Assembly: GCA_964492715.1 (NCBI GenBank) | Contig: CAZBLK010000003.1 | Coordinates: 62,001 to 126,000, forward strand | From: CAZBLK01 sp964492715 | GTDB lineage: Bacteria > Bacillota > Clostridia > Lachnospirales > WRBF01 | DNA length: 64,000 nt | Direction: 5' to 3' | Part shown: positions 46,845 to 56,360 of the stretch, one piece after another | Position numbering within the stretch: position 1 is the stretch's first letter | Layout: the number at the start of each line of letters is the position of its first letter | Notes under the pieces: generated by a model | The model's database searches: none | What the model saw: only the letters and a program-made list of their open reading frames with translations | Told to the model about the DNA's origin: nothing | Program-made: the position numbers and the translations under genes

Positions 46845-49800
46845 CTACTTTTTTGGTGTGCTATCAATTTCTCTAATGCTAGAAATCTTTCTAACATAAT
46901 TATACTTATCATTACCATCTACAGCTTCTATCCCACAAACTACCCCAAAGCTACAATACATACAAGCCGTATTTGTTCCTTTTTTAAAAGGACGAATGTC
47001 AATTTTGCCCTCAACAATATCTTTACCTATTTCAGAAATTTTTGATACGACAAAAGAACAAATTTTATCAAACTGTTCAAGCGTAGCAACCGAAGCATTT
47101 TTACCAAAGCCGCCATCTTTCAAAACGTTTACAGGTATAATTGCCGAATGTCCGCTTAGCCCTTTATCCATTTTATCGACAATTTCTTTTTCTGCAAGCA
47201 CAAGCCCGCTCATTTTAAACTTTTCCAAAGCAATTTGCTCTATGCTGTTTTTACTTGCTTCATTTCCAAAATCAACATCAAGCTCAATTATGGGGTCATT
47301 TATGTTAAAATAAAAAACTCCACCAGGAAAAAGCTTTGCTTCAATATTTTTGTCACCGAAAAGTGCTTTTCCATTTTTTATTAATGCATCAAGGTATAAA
47401 AACAATTGAAGCTGGCTTCCAAAATAAATATCTGTTGGGTCAAACTTTGTTGCGCCTGTTTTGTAGTCGATTATTTTTACATATGTGTTTCCGTCAAGTG
47501 TAGTTATGTCAACTCTGTCAATACGCCCTGTAATTTTAAAAAAGCTGCTTCCGTTTATGCCAATTGTAATAGATTTAATCGGAGAAGAATCCGCAAACTG
47601 AATTTCGGAAGCAAAAGGCTCAAAGTCGCCACGCTTTATGTGCTCTGTCAAAGCCCAAATTGATTTTTTGGCAATGCGGCGCATACGCTTTGCTGTATAT
47701 TTGTACTGTTCTGTGCTTAACATAACTTCGTTAGCAATGCTAGGTGCAACTTTTTCTATACATTCATCAACAAGCGAGCTAATTGTATTATGAGTAAGCT
47801 CTCTCCACGAAATACCTCTTTCGGAAGCTTCCTTCAAAAATACATCAAGCACATCGTGGAACAAATTGCCCAAGTCAACTGTCCTAACCTCATACGTTTT
47901 TCGTTCCTTAGCCTTTAAGTTGTATTGAACAAAATAAGCAAATGGACATTCAACATATTTTTGAAGCCGTGTAGTTGACGTATAAATTTCTCTGCCATAA
48001 AGGCTTCTTACTGTTTCAGTACGAAGCTTTAGTTCTTTCTTTCGCTCGTTTAAAAGCTTTTCCATTTTTAAAACCTTTTCACTGTAAGCTTTGCTGTCAG
48101 CAAACCATTTTAAAGCAAGCTTTTGCTCGTCTTCAATTTCCAAGCCTTTGTTTAGTTGCCTTATAGCTTCGCCTATTTCTTTAAACATTGGCTTTGGCAA
48201 AGTAACGCCCTTTCCAATATTATCAGCTTGTTTTTCTTCAAGCTTAGGAAACATTGCTTTTAACCTTGCAACTACCATTGAATGCCTTAAAGTCTTTCCG
48301 TCAAGTGTGCCTGTGCTGTAAGATATAACAAGTTTATATTTTGGCTTAGTAAAAGCTTTGTACAATAGAAACTGTTCTGCCTGAGAACGCCGCTTGCAGT
48401 CTGGCGCAAGCTCAATTTTAAACGAGTTAAGCGTTGCACGTTCATCATCTGTAAGCAGCCCATCATCATCATAAATTTTTGGCATAACTCCGTCATTTGC
48501 CCCAAGAACAAGCAATGCTTTAATGTTGGGAAGCCGAGTGCGGTCAATGTCGCCAACAATCACTTGGTCTTGTGATGGCGGATAAAGCCCCATGTCTGTC
48601 GCCTTAAACCCTGCTTCAAGAATTTTTGAAAGCTCTCTTAAAGTAACTTTTTCGTCGCCCAAAATTTCAACAAGCTTATCAAAAACAGCGCAAACCTTGC
48701 CCCAAATTTGGCTGTACTGCATAATTTCATAGTTGTTGTGAAGCTTGCTCATTTCGTTAATACGGCGTTCAAGCGTTTCTGTTACGTTAAGCCTTTCAAG
48801 CATAGCAAAAATAGCGGCTGAAAACTCTACAACAGTTCGTTTTTTTCCTGTTAGCTCCATAATTGGGCGTAAGTCGGAAATTAGCATGTCTCTAAGGCTG
48901 TGAATTTCTCCCTCGTCGTAAAGCCCATCTGTAAAGCCATACTTAAAACGTTCAAGCCCCCACTTGTAACCGCTTATGCCAAAAGCAATTGCATAATTTT
49001 CAAGCAAGTCAACTTGCTCTCTTGACATTGATGTCATTTCGGTTTTTAAAAACCGAAAAACTGCTTCATAAGAACGGTTGTATGCCGCAATGTCAACAGC
49101 AGAGCGAATTAACTCTACTAACGGGTGTGTAAGCACGTCCGTTTTTTTATCGATAAAAAAAGGTATGTTGTAAGATGTAAATATTGTTTTTATATTGCTG
49201 TCAAAATCTGATATAGAAGAAACAACTATAGCTATATCGTTGTACTTATACCTATTTTCCCTTACTAAGCTTATTATTTTATTTGCTGCATTAGTAACTT
49301 CGTCTTGCTTGCTCAAGCACTTCAAAACTTCAATGTCACCATGCGAAACATCATCTAAAAACTTTTCTTTTTTATATGAAAAATAATTTTCTTCAAGAAA
49401 CTTTAGTTCAGGCGAAGCATTAAATCGGAATGTTTGTTTTAAATATAAAGGTTTTTCAACTTTAACACCTTGGTCTAAAGCAATGTCTGTAATGCGGTTT
49501 ACTGTAAGCTTTGTTTCAAAAAACGGGTCCGTAATTTTTAAGTCGGCGTGTTTTTTAAGCGAGCTTTTAACCGTCAGTGCAACAGTAACAGACGAAGCAA
49601 CCCCCAAAATATGCCTAATAACGTTATATTCCTGTGGTGTAAAGCCGTTAAAGCCATTTATCCAAACTTTTGCACCTTTTAAAATATCAGCTTGTTTAAT
49701 TTTTTCTGGCAAAAAAGACAAAGCACTGTCAGAAGATATATACTTACTTGATACAAATTCTTTATACCGATTATAAATCAACTTTAAGTCAGAAAGCTTT

Positions 49801-50276
49801 AAATAGAAGCCTGTGTCTGCCTTGTTTGCAGAAAGATTTTTGCAAACCGCTTCCAAATCATCTGTTGTTACGTTGTACCTATAAAATTCAGTTATAGCTA
49901 GGGCTACATTATCAATAAACCCTTGCTTGTCAATTGACTTGTGAAAAAAAGCCAACTCTCCTTGCAGCTCCGAAACTATTTTACGAATAAGCATGTTTTT
50001 CCCCACGTCGTCAAGAAGCGTAAGGCACACTCCCCCACTTTTTCTGTAAACATGGTAAGCAAGCCGTTCAAAGCTTAAAACTTGGGCACGAATTGTTGCT
50101 TTTCCCTCCGAAAGCATTACAATGTTTTTTTCAGAAGCCATTGAAAACTGCTCTGGAACAACGTAAATAAGCGTCGTGTTGTCGCCGCTGTTATTTTTTA
50201 ATTCATCTGCAATTTGGGACAGGCAAAGCGTAGTTTTGCCTGTCCCCGAACCGCCAAAAATGTAGTTTAACGTCAT
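46845..50276 (-). CDS. addB: ATP-dependent helicase/nuclease subunit AddB
   Basis: This is the 1143-residue B subunit of the AddAB double-strand-break processing complex. The N-terminal Walker A FGGSGTGKTTLC is intact, followed by helicase-like sections. The C-terminal nuclease domain has the Fe-S cysteines (YVECPFAYFVQYN and CMYCSFGVVCGIE) and the PD-(D/E)xK core DYKTGATKFDPTDIYFG, preceded by GRIDRVDI. The length is normal. Its usual partner addA is not in the window; the next gene downstream is the split spoIIID. It is probably co-transcribed with the propeller protein gene, 15 bp upstream. Confidence 0.93.
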   Translation of the reverse strand: MTLNYIFGGSGTGKTTLCLSQIADELKNNSGDNTTLIYVVPEQFSMASEKNIVMLSEGKATIRAQVLSFERLAYHVYRKSGGVCLTLLDDVGKNMLIRKIVSELQGELAFFHKSIDKQGFIDNVALAITEFYRYNVTTDDLEAVCKNLSANKADTGFYLKLSDLKLIYNRYKEFVSSKYISSDSALSFLPEKIKQADILKGAKVWINGFNGFTPQEYNVIRHILGVASSVTVALTVKSSLKKHADLKITDPFFETKLTVNRITDIALDQGVKVEKPLYLKQTFRFNASPELKFLEENYFSYKKEKFLDDVSHGDIEVLKCLSKQDEVTNAANKIISLVRENRYKYNDIAIVVSSISDFDSNIKTIFTSYNIPFFIDKKTDVLTHPLVELIRSAVDIAAYNRSYEAVFRFLKTEMTSMSREQVDLLENYAIAFGISGYKWGLERFKYGFTDGLYDEGEIHSLRDMLISDLRPIMELTGKKRTVVEFSAAIFAMLERLNVTETLERRINEMSKLHNNYEIMQYSQIWGKVCAVFDKLVEILGDEKVTLRELSKILEAGFKATDMGLYPPSQDQVIVGDIDRTRLPNIKALLVLGANDGVMPKIYDDDGLLTDDERATLNSFKIELAPDCKRRSQAEQFLLYKAFTKPKYKLVISYSTGTLDGKTLRHSMVVARLKAMFPKLEEKQADNIGKGVTLPKPMFKEIGEAIRQLNKGLEIEDEQKLALKWFADSKAYSEKVLKMEKLLNERKKELKLRTETVRSLYGREIYTSTTRLQKYVECPFAYFVQYNLKAKERKTYEVRTVDLGNLFHDVLDVFLKEASERGISWRELTHNTISSLVDECIEKVAPSIANEVMLSTEQYKYTAKRMRRIAKKSIWALTEHIKRGDFEPFASEIQFADSSPIKSITIGINGSSFFKITGRIDRVDITTLDGNTYVKIIDYKTGATKFDPTDIYFGSQLQLFLYLDALIKNGKALFGDKNIEAKLFPGGVFYFNINDPIIELDVDFGNEASKNSIEQIALEKFKMSGLVLAEKEIVDKMDKGLSGHSAIIPVNVLKDGGFGKNASVATLEQFDKICSFVVSKISEIGKDIVEGKIDIRPFKKGTNTACMYCSFGVVCGIEAVDGNDKYNYVRKISSIREIDSTPKK

Positions 50277-50291
50277 ACTTCACCTATAAGT

Positions 50292-52586
50292 CTATTTTAA
50301 ATTTACACTGCCTTTTTCTTTTAGTCCGTTTGAAAGGCTGTTTGCCTTAATCATTTGCTGTGAAACAGAATATAAATCATCACCAATATACAAAAGCCTC
50401 TCTACAGTTTTCCTGTAGTCACCGCCATACATACCAAACTTTAAGTAGTCCTCATCTGTTTGGTGTGTAACTGTTCCTTTTAGCCTAAAACCATTTGTTG
50501 TGTCAACATTGTAAACGTAAGCACCTTGGAAATCAAACTCTCCATATGCAAGTTCATCGCCTTTTTGGTTTTTGTTAACTTTCATAACATTTATTGGAAA
50601 TGCCAAAAGCCCTTTTTCCTTTGAAAACAAAAATGCTTTGTGGTTATAAAGTGCTGGCGAGTCCGTTCCTCTGTCACCAATAATTTCTGTAAAAAGCTCT
50701 TTTGGGTTTGTAACGTCTGTTACATCAAACATTGAAAGCTTCATGCCCAAGTAATACGCATTGTCTTTTAAAACAGTGGTGTCTTTGCCAATGCCAATTA
50801 AATGGTTTTCGTCATATGGGTGCAAGTAGTTGCTGTACCCTGGTATTTTTAATGCTCCTAAAATTTTAGGGTTATACGGGTCTTTTAAATCAATTGCAAA
50901 AAGCGGGTCAACCTGTTTAAACGTAACCATGTACCCTCTGTCTCCCATGAAACGTGCCGAATAAATTCTTTCCCCTGGGGCAATGTCGGAAATTTTCCCT
51001 ACTTGCTCAAGCTTTTTATCAAGCACAACAAGGTTGTTAACTTGGTTTCCCTTTGTGTCAAACGAAGTTGTTGCAACTCTTAAAAAACCTGCGTTTTCGT
51101 CCATAGAAAACTGGTTCAAAACTGTACCGTCAACTTCACCATCACCAACAAAAATAGCGTCACCGCTTGCAAATGCAAATTTATAAATTTTTGTGGTAAA
51201 GGTTTTAGCAAAGGTTACAGAGTTAGAAACTGTTCCAAAAGATGATGTTGTTTCCCTTTTTGCTAAAGGAACAGGCTGATTATAATTTACTGTTGTAATG
51301 TACAAGTTTTCTGCCGAAGCATAAATATTTTCGCTTCCACCTAAAAACGTATTTACAGCAACTTCTTTATTTGGTTTGTCAAGCTCGAAGCCTGCCACAA
51401 TTGTGTACGTCTTTGCTGTAATTTCAGGGAAGTAACAAATTTCACTGTAAGGTATGCTTTTAAACGAGCTGCCTACAGCAGAATCCTTATATACTGGCTG
51501 AACGTAATCATTGTTGTTAACCATGTCAAATAAGTACGAATTTGTTACAATGTATAAAGCACTTCCAATTTTTCTTGAAGAAACATAATTACCTTGAATA
51601 GACACTTCTCTAACACGGTTAACATTTGACTTGTTTGAAATGTCATATACATATGCTGTAGTAATAGGTTTTTCCTTGTAGCTGTTTCCAATTACAATTA
51701 AGCTGTCGCCATCAACATATATTTCATTAGCATAAAAGTAGTTGTTATCATTAAATTGAATTGTATATTCAAGCTTCATGTTGTCTGCTGGCTGTGCTTT
51801 TACTACAGATATAACTCCGTCACCAGAAAAATAAATGTACTCACCGTCTGTTTTTAAGATATCGCCTTCGTCAACACCTTGCACTTGTACGTTTGTTTTT
51901 GAATAATCGGCTGATTCCTGTGCGACTGCTGTTGTATTACTAGTAATTCCTGATGCTGGCGCAGAAGTAGGTACAGCTTCTCCGAATTGAAAAGATGCTT
52001 TACCTTCATCTACTGCAAAAACAACTGGTTCTGGCTTACCTACAAGCTCAATAAGCTTTTCCCTTGTTCCAATGGTTGGAAGCGAGCTAAAGTTTTTCAC
52101 TATAGACAAAAGCTTTTCTTTATCAGAGTCAGGGTTAAAAATATCTTTTACACCGCTTATAACAATTAGCTTGTTGTCGTAAAAAACATGCTTTCCTAAA
52201 GCTTGGGCAACGCTTTTTAATGGGGCATATGTTATACCCTTAATATTAATGACATCTGCATCAAGTTTTATTGCTGTTCCGTTTAACTTGACACTATTTT
52301 TACCATCAAAGCTAAACTTTTCCCCGAAAACCTCTGACAAAATGTTAACTGGTGCGTATGCTCTGTTGTTTATTATTTTTATTGTTGCATCAGTGTTGTT
52401 TTTGTCAACTGGCTTTTGCTCATTGTTTACAAACAATTTTTTACTTCCGACATAAAGAACAACAGCGTCCTTTGTTTCATCAGGCATTTTGTTTGCCGCT
52501 ACTGCATTTACATTTTTTTGTTGAACAATTAAGGCTGTACAAATTGCTACAACTGCTAAAAATACAAAATACTTTTTGTTAGTCAA
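50292..52586 (-). CDS. Secreted beta-propeller protein with copper-amine-oxidase-like N-terminal domain
   Basis: This is a 764-residue exported protein. A signal peptide (residues 1-29, hydrophobic FLAVVAICTALIV) is followed by two copper amine oxidase N-domain-like repeats (NNRAYAPVNILSEVFGEKF, KGITYAPLKSVAQALGK), found in many clostridial surface proteins. The main part (about 220-764) is a beta-propeller of the PF09826 type (VQVQGVDEGDILKTDGEYIY, GERIYSARFMGDRGYMVTFK, NYLHPYDENHLIGIG, SPALYNHKAFLFSKEK). It has no catalytic residues I can name. The start is TTG behind GGAGGG. It is a cell-surface or secreted protein of unknown binding partner. Confidence 0.85.
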   Translation of the reverse strand: MTNKKYFVFLAVVAICTALIVQQKNVNAVAANKMPDETKDAVVLYVGSKKLFVNNEQKPVDKNNTDATIKIINNRAYAPVNILSEVFGEKFSFDGKNSVKLNGTAIKLDADVINIKGITYAPLKSVAQALGKHVFYDNKLIVISGVKDIFNPDSDKEKLLSIVKNFSSLPTIGTREKLIELVGKPEPVVFAVDEGKASFQFGEAVPTSAPASGITSNTTAVAQESADYSKTNVQVQGVDEGDILKTDGEYIYFSGDGVISVVKAQPADNMKLEYTIQFNDNNYFYANEIYVDGDSLIVIGNSYKEKPITTAYVYDISNKSNVNRVREVSIQGNYVSSRKIGSALYIVTNSYLFDMVNNNDYVQPVYKDSAVGSSFKSIPYSEICYFPEITAKTYTIVAGFELDKPNKEVAVNTFLGGSENIYASAENLYITTVNYNQPVPLAKRETTSSFGTVSNSVTFAKTFTTKIYKFAFASGDAIFVGDGEVDGTVLNQFSMDENAGFLRVATTSFDTKGNQVNNLVVLDKKLEQVGKISDIAPGERIYSARFMGDRGYMVTFKQVDPLFAIDLKDPYNPKILGALKIPGYSNYLHPYDENHLIGIGKDTTVLKDNAYYLGMKLSMFDVTDVTNPKELFTEIIGDRGTDSPALYNHKAFLFSKEKGLLAFPINVMKVNKNQKGDELAYGEFDFQGAYVYNVDTTNGFRLKGTVTHQTDEDYLKFGMYGGDYRKTVERLLYIGDDLYSVSQQMIKANSLSNGLKEKGSVNLK

Positions 52587-52644
52587 TTTAAACCCTCCTT
52601 GATTATCATTTTAAAATCTTTTATTCTAAAACGAAATAATCAAG

Positions 52645-53148
52645 CTATTGTTCCATACCTTTAGAAATTAAAGTTACATACTTATACTTAATTCCGCTTT
52701 TTTCGTCAGTAATTGTTTCCGACTTTTCTATTTCAACATAATTTTCACAATTTAACTTTGGAAAAAATGTATCTGCTTCAAAACTACCTTCAACGAGGGT
52801 TAAGTAAAGCTTTTTACAATAAGGAATTGCCTTTTCAAAAATTGAAGCACCGCCAATTATAAAAGTTTCTTCCTCTTTTTTGGAGTAAGCTTCAAGCGTA
52901 CCATAAAGGTCGTTTGTTATTAAAACATTCTCATCATTAATGAAAAAATCCTTTGAGTTTGTTATGACAACATGCTTACGATTCGGCAAAACATGCGGTA
53001 GTGACTCAAACGTTTTGCGCCCCATAATAATTGTTTTGCCGCTTGTTATTTGGGCAAAACGCTTTAAATCCTCTGTAAGCCACCACGGCATGAAACCATT
53101 TTTTCCTATTGCGTAGTTTTCAGCAAAAGAAACAATTATCGAAAGCAT
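52645..53148 (-). CDS. folA: Dihydrofolate reductase
   Basis: This enzyme reduces dihydrofolate with NADPH, keeping folate available for thymidylate and purine synthesis. The 167-residue protein has the N-terminal strand LSIIVSFAENYAIGKNGFMPW (Met20-loop equivalent), the acidic catalytic residue region WWLTEDLKRFAQIT, the NADPH loops GRKTFESLPHVLPNRKHVV and IIGGASIFEKAIPYCKKLYLT, and the C-terminal sheet. All landmarks are intact. No thyA neighbour is visible. Confidence 0.95.
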   Translation of the reverse strand: MLSIIVSFAENYAIGKNGFMPWWLTEDLKRFAQITSGKTIIMGRKTFESLPHVLPNRKHVVITNSKDFFINDENVLITNDLYGTLEAYSKKEEETFIIGGASIFEKAIPYCKKLYLTLVEGSFEADTFFPKLNCENYVEIEKSETITDEKSGIKYKYVTLISKGMEQ

Positions 53149-53252
53149 TGAAATAAAACCTCCACTTTTGCAACATAGTTTTACTTTTAGTCAAAATACA
53201 TGCAATTACTGTTTCATACATAATAATATTATTTTACACTTATTTCAAGGTG

Positions 53253-53294
53253 TAAATAAAAAAGCCGACATTAGCAACTTTGCTAATATCGGCA
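53253..53294 (-). terminator. Terminator of the branched-chain aminotransferase gene
   Basis: GCCGACATTAGCA pairs with TGCTAATATCGGC (one mismatch) around a short loop, and on the minus strand runs into TTTTTTATTT, 17 bases after the ilvE stop. Confidence 0.85.
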
Positions 53295-53310
53295 ATAAAC
53301 TATTACATCA

Positions 53311-54417
53311 CTATACCACTTTTCTAACCCAACCAAATTTATCCTCTGCTCTACCGCTTTGAATAGAAGTCAACTCATCATATACACGCCGAGAAAATTC
53401 CCCTGTTTCACCGTTTCCAACATTTATCTGGTTGCCACGCCAGCTTAAAGCCCCTACAGGTGTAATAACTGCTGCTGTTCCAGAACCAAAAATTTCTTCA
53501 AGTGTTCCGTTTTCATGTGCTTCATAAACTTCTTCAACGCTTATTCGTCTTTCTGTTACAGTTATTCCCCAGCTTTTAGCAAGTTGAATTACAGAATCTC
53601 TCGTTACACCTGCCAAAATACTTCCACCAAGAGCAGGTGTAATTAATTCGCCGTTTATTTTAAAGAACACGTTCATTGTTCCGACTTCTTCGATATACTT
53701 TCTATCAATTCCGTCAAGCCAAAGAACTTGCGAGAACCCTTCTTGCTTCGCTTTGTACTGCCCTTTTAAGCTTGCGGCATAATTTGCAGCAGCCTTTGTA
53801 AATCCAATGCCACCTTTTACAGCCCTGACGAACTCGTCTTCTATATAAATTTTAACTGGGCTAAGCCCTGATGAATAGTATGGCCCTACAGGCGACAAAA
53901 TGATAATAAACTTATAGGAAAGTGAAATTCGAACGCCCAAACAACCTTCAGTTGCAATTGTAAACGGACGAATGTACAAAGAAGTGTCTTGCAATGATGG
54001 AACCCAATCTTTTTCAATTTCAATAAGCTTTGTAAGTGCTGCAACAGCAAAGTTTACATCAATGTGAGGAATACACAGCCGCTCGTCTGATGTGTTTAAA
54101 CGCTCAAAGTTTTTTTCTGGCCTAAAAAGCGTAACGCTGCCTGCTTCGTTTTTATATGCTTTAAGCCCTTCAAAAACAGCCTGCCCATAATGGAAAACCA
54201 TAGCCGAAGGCTCTATCGTAATTGGTGCATAAGGAACAATGCGTGGGTCGTGCCAGCCCATGCCTTCATCATAGTCCATTACAAACATATGGTCAGTAAA
54301 AAGCTTGCCAAACACAAGGTTGCTCCAATCTGGCTTTTCCTTGGGCTTATCCGTTAGTGTAATTTTAATGTCCTCAATACCTAGTTCCCCTGTTAGTTCC
54401 CCTTTAATTTCACTCAT
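53311..54417 (-). CDS. ilvE: Branched-chain amino acid aminotransferase
   Basis: This is a class IV PLP aminotransferase that interconverts valine, leucine and isoleucine with their 2-oxoacids. The 368-residue product matches the long-form enzyme: HYGQAVFEGLKAYKNEAGSV, LFRPEKNFERLNTSDERLCIP, LYIRPFTIATEG, AKQEGFSQVLWLDGIDRKYI, EEVGTMNVFF and EIFGSGTAAVITPVG. The PLP lysine is in GGIGFTKAAANYAASLKGQ. The frame opens at 54447, but GGAAGGAG and the family N-terminus support 54417. The 54418-54774 region upstream is AT-rich and shows no T-box or other riboswitch I recognise. Confidence 0.94.
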   Translation of the reverse strand: MSEIKGELTGELGIEDIKITLTDKPKEKPDWSNLVFGKLFTDHMFVMDYDEGMGWHDPRIVPYAPITIEPSAMVFHYGQAVFEGLKAYKNEAGSVTLFRPEKNFERLNTSDERLCIPHIDVNFAVAALTKLIEIEKDWVPSLQDTSLYIRPFTIATEGCLGVRISLSYKFIIILSPVGPYYSSGLSPVKIYIEDEFVRAVKGGIGFTKAAANYAASLKGQYKAKQEGFSQVLWLDGIDRKYIEEVGTMNVFFKINGELITPALGGSILAGVTRDSVIQLAKSWGITVTERRISVEEVYEAHENGTLEEIFGSGTAAVITPVGALSWRGNQINVGNGETGEFSRRVYDELTSIQSGRAEDKFGWVRKVV

Positions 54418-54774
54418 TGAAATTCTCCTTCCTAAATTGAAACACATAAATAAGTATAAACTAAAACAATTATGATATATTTATTTAGACATGCTTAAAC
54501 ATTAACACATGTCATAGTAATCCAATAATATATCTTTTATGAAATTTTGGTACATGCAAGTTTAAATAATATAAAAAACTAACAAAACTTTATTCATTTT
54601 TAACTCATATATATAGTATATCACCAAATTAAAAACTTGTCACTAAAAATTTAAAGTATATTAATATTTTTTTGTAGCACTTGTTTTCATTTCATAATGG
54701 TGGTAACATTATATATAAAAATTTCATTGTTTTCTATAATGTATAAAAAAGTATAACAAAATTGGAGGATATTT
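54418..54774. other. Divergent intergenic region between ilvE and the DUF6106-like gene
   Basis: Two promoter regions must lie here, back to back. A short inverted repeat GACATG...CATGTC near 54490-54515 is the only structure I see. No gene or attenuator is apparent. Confidence 0.5.
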
Positions 54775-55278
54775 ATGGGCGACATTTTTAAAGAACAAAT
54801 TGTTAAAAGAAAGCGTAGTTCAAAAGACAAGCTGTCAATGTTTGGTATTATTTTGGGATTAGTTTTAGCTTCTTTAGCAGCGTTTCTAATTCCTGTTGTA
54901 AACATGTTAGCGCCAGTTATTGCCGCTGTTCTTTTTTTCGCTGGCAGGTACATATTAACATTTTTTGATGTTGAGTACGAATACATTTTTACAAACGGAG
55001 ATCTTGACATTGATGCAATTTACAACAAAAAAAGAAGAAAACGTGTTTTTTCTGGAAGCATTAAGTCTGTAGATTCTTTTGCCCGTGTAAAACCAAACCA
55101 GCCTAAAAAGGCAAATGGTGTTTCTGTTAAAGATTGTTCCAGCGGTGAAGTTTCAGACAAAACATACTCTTTTATTACAACTGTTAAAGGAAAGAAAACT
55201 CAAATTATTATAGAACCAAACGAAACGCTTTTTACAGCGTTTTTAGCATACGTTCCTGCATTAAGGCTTGTAAAATAG
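54775..55278 (+). CDS. DUF6106-like membrane protein
   Basis: This is a 167-residue protein with a basic N-terminal cytoplasmic segment (MGDIFKEQIVKRKRSSKDKL), two membrane helices (about residues 23-42 and 45-64) and a cytosolic beta-rich domain (FFDVEYEYIFTNGDLDIDAI, YNKKRRKRVF, SIKSVDSFARVKP) that resembles a short PH-like or YcxB-like fold. It corresponds to a widely conserved clostridial family, and I recall the name DUF6106 but cannot confirm it here. It is located 15 bp upstream of ispG. GGAGGATA lies before the ATG. Function unknown. Confidence 0.75.
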   Translation: MGDIFKEQIVKRKRSSKDKLSMFGIILGLVLASLAAFLIPVVNMLAPVIAAVLFFAGRYILTFFDVEYEYIFTNGDLDIDAIYNKKRRKRVFSGSIKSVDSFARVKPNQPKKANGVSVKDCSSGEVSDKTYSFITTVKGKKTQIIIEPNETLFTAFLAYVPALRLVK

Positions 55279-55293
55279 GAGATTAAGAATAAG

Positions 55294-56343
55294 ATGAATA
55301 GAAACAGAACAAAGGTGGTTTCTGTTGGCAATGTTAAAGTTGGTGGCGGAAACCCTGTTTTAATACAATCAATGAACAACACAGACACTCGTGACGTAAA
55401 CGCAACTGTCGCACAAATTAAAAAGCTTGAAGAAGCTGGCTGCGAAATTACCCGTGTTGCAGTTTTAGACATGGAAGCCGCCGAAGCTATAAAAGAAATT
55501 AAAAAACAAATTACTATTCCGCTTGTGGCTGACATACATTTTGACTATAGGCTTGCGTTAAAAGCAATTGAAGGCGGTGTTGACAAGCTTAGAATAAACC
55601 CTGGAAACATTGGTGACAGGGAAAGAATTAAACAAGTTGTACAAGCCGCAAAGGCACATGAAATTCCAATTAGAATTGGTGTAAACTCTGGCTCACTTGA
55701 AAAAGATATTTTGGAAAAGCATGGGCATGTTACGGCTAATGGGCTTGTAGAAAGCGCACTTCGCCATGTTGAAATTCTTGAGGAATTTAATTTTTTTAAT
55801 ACGTTAATTTCGATTAAAGCTTCAAATGTGAAAATGACTATTGAAGCTTATAAGCTTGTTTCAGAAAAAGTTGACTATCCTTTGCATGTGGGAATTACAG
55901 AAGCCGGAACAGTTTACGGCGGTTCTATAAAATCTGCCGTTTGTTTGGGCGCAATTCTTTCGCAAGGTATCGGCGACACAATTCGTGTTTCATTGACAGG
56001 CGACCCTGTTGAGGAAGTTCGCTGTGGAAAAGAAATTTTAAAGTCGCTTGAATTAAGAAGCTTTGGAGCAAAGCTTGTTTCATGCCCTACATGCGGACGT
56101 ACAGAAATCAACTTAATTCAGCTTGCAGAGCGCATTGAAAAACATTTAGCCACAGTAAACAAGGACATAACAGTAGCTGTAATGGGTTGCGCCGTAAACG
56201 GCCCTGGAGAAGCAAGAGAAGCTGACATCGGCGTAGCTGGTGGAAAAGGCGTAGGGCTTATATTTAGAAAAGGTGAAATTATTAAAAAAGTAACTGAAGA
56301 TGAATTGTTTTCTAGTTTAGTAGAAGAAATTGAGAAATATTAA
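55294..56343 (+). CDS. ispG: 4-hydroxy-3-methylbut-2-enyl diphosphate synthase (flavodoxin)
   Basis: This enzyme carries out the penultimate step of the MEP isoprenoid pathway, reducing MEcPP to HMBPP. The 349-residue TIM-barrel plus Fe-S domain protein shows VSVGNVKVGGGNPVLIQSMN, LVADIHFDYRLALKAIEGGV, DKLRINPGNIG and VGITEAGTVYGGSIKSAV. The [4Fe-4S] cysteines are in VSCPTCGRTEINL and AVMGCAVNGPGEA, with the conserved Glu adjacent. The usual short bacterial form lacks the plant insertion. It probably forms one operon with its neighbours up to polC. Confidence 0.96.
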   Translation: MNRNRTKVVSVGNVKVGGGNPVLIQSMNNTDTRDVNATVAQIKKLEEAGCEITRVAVLDMEAAEAIKEIKKQITIPLVADIHFDYRLALKAIEGGVDKLRINPGNIGDRERIKQVVQAAKAHEIPIRIGVNSGSLEKDILEKHGHVTANGLVESALRHVEILEEFNFFNTLISIKASNVKMTIEAYKLVSEKVDYPLHVGITEAGTVYGGSIKSAVCLGAILSQGIGDTIRVSLTGDPVEEVRCGKEILKSLELRSFGAKLVSCPTCGRTEINLIQLAERIEKHLATVNKDITVAVMGCAVNGPGEAREADIGVAGGKGVGLIFRKGEIIKKVTEDELFSSLVEEIEKY

Positions 56344-56360
56344 ATTGGTTTGGTGATGAA

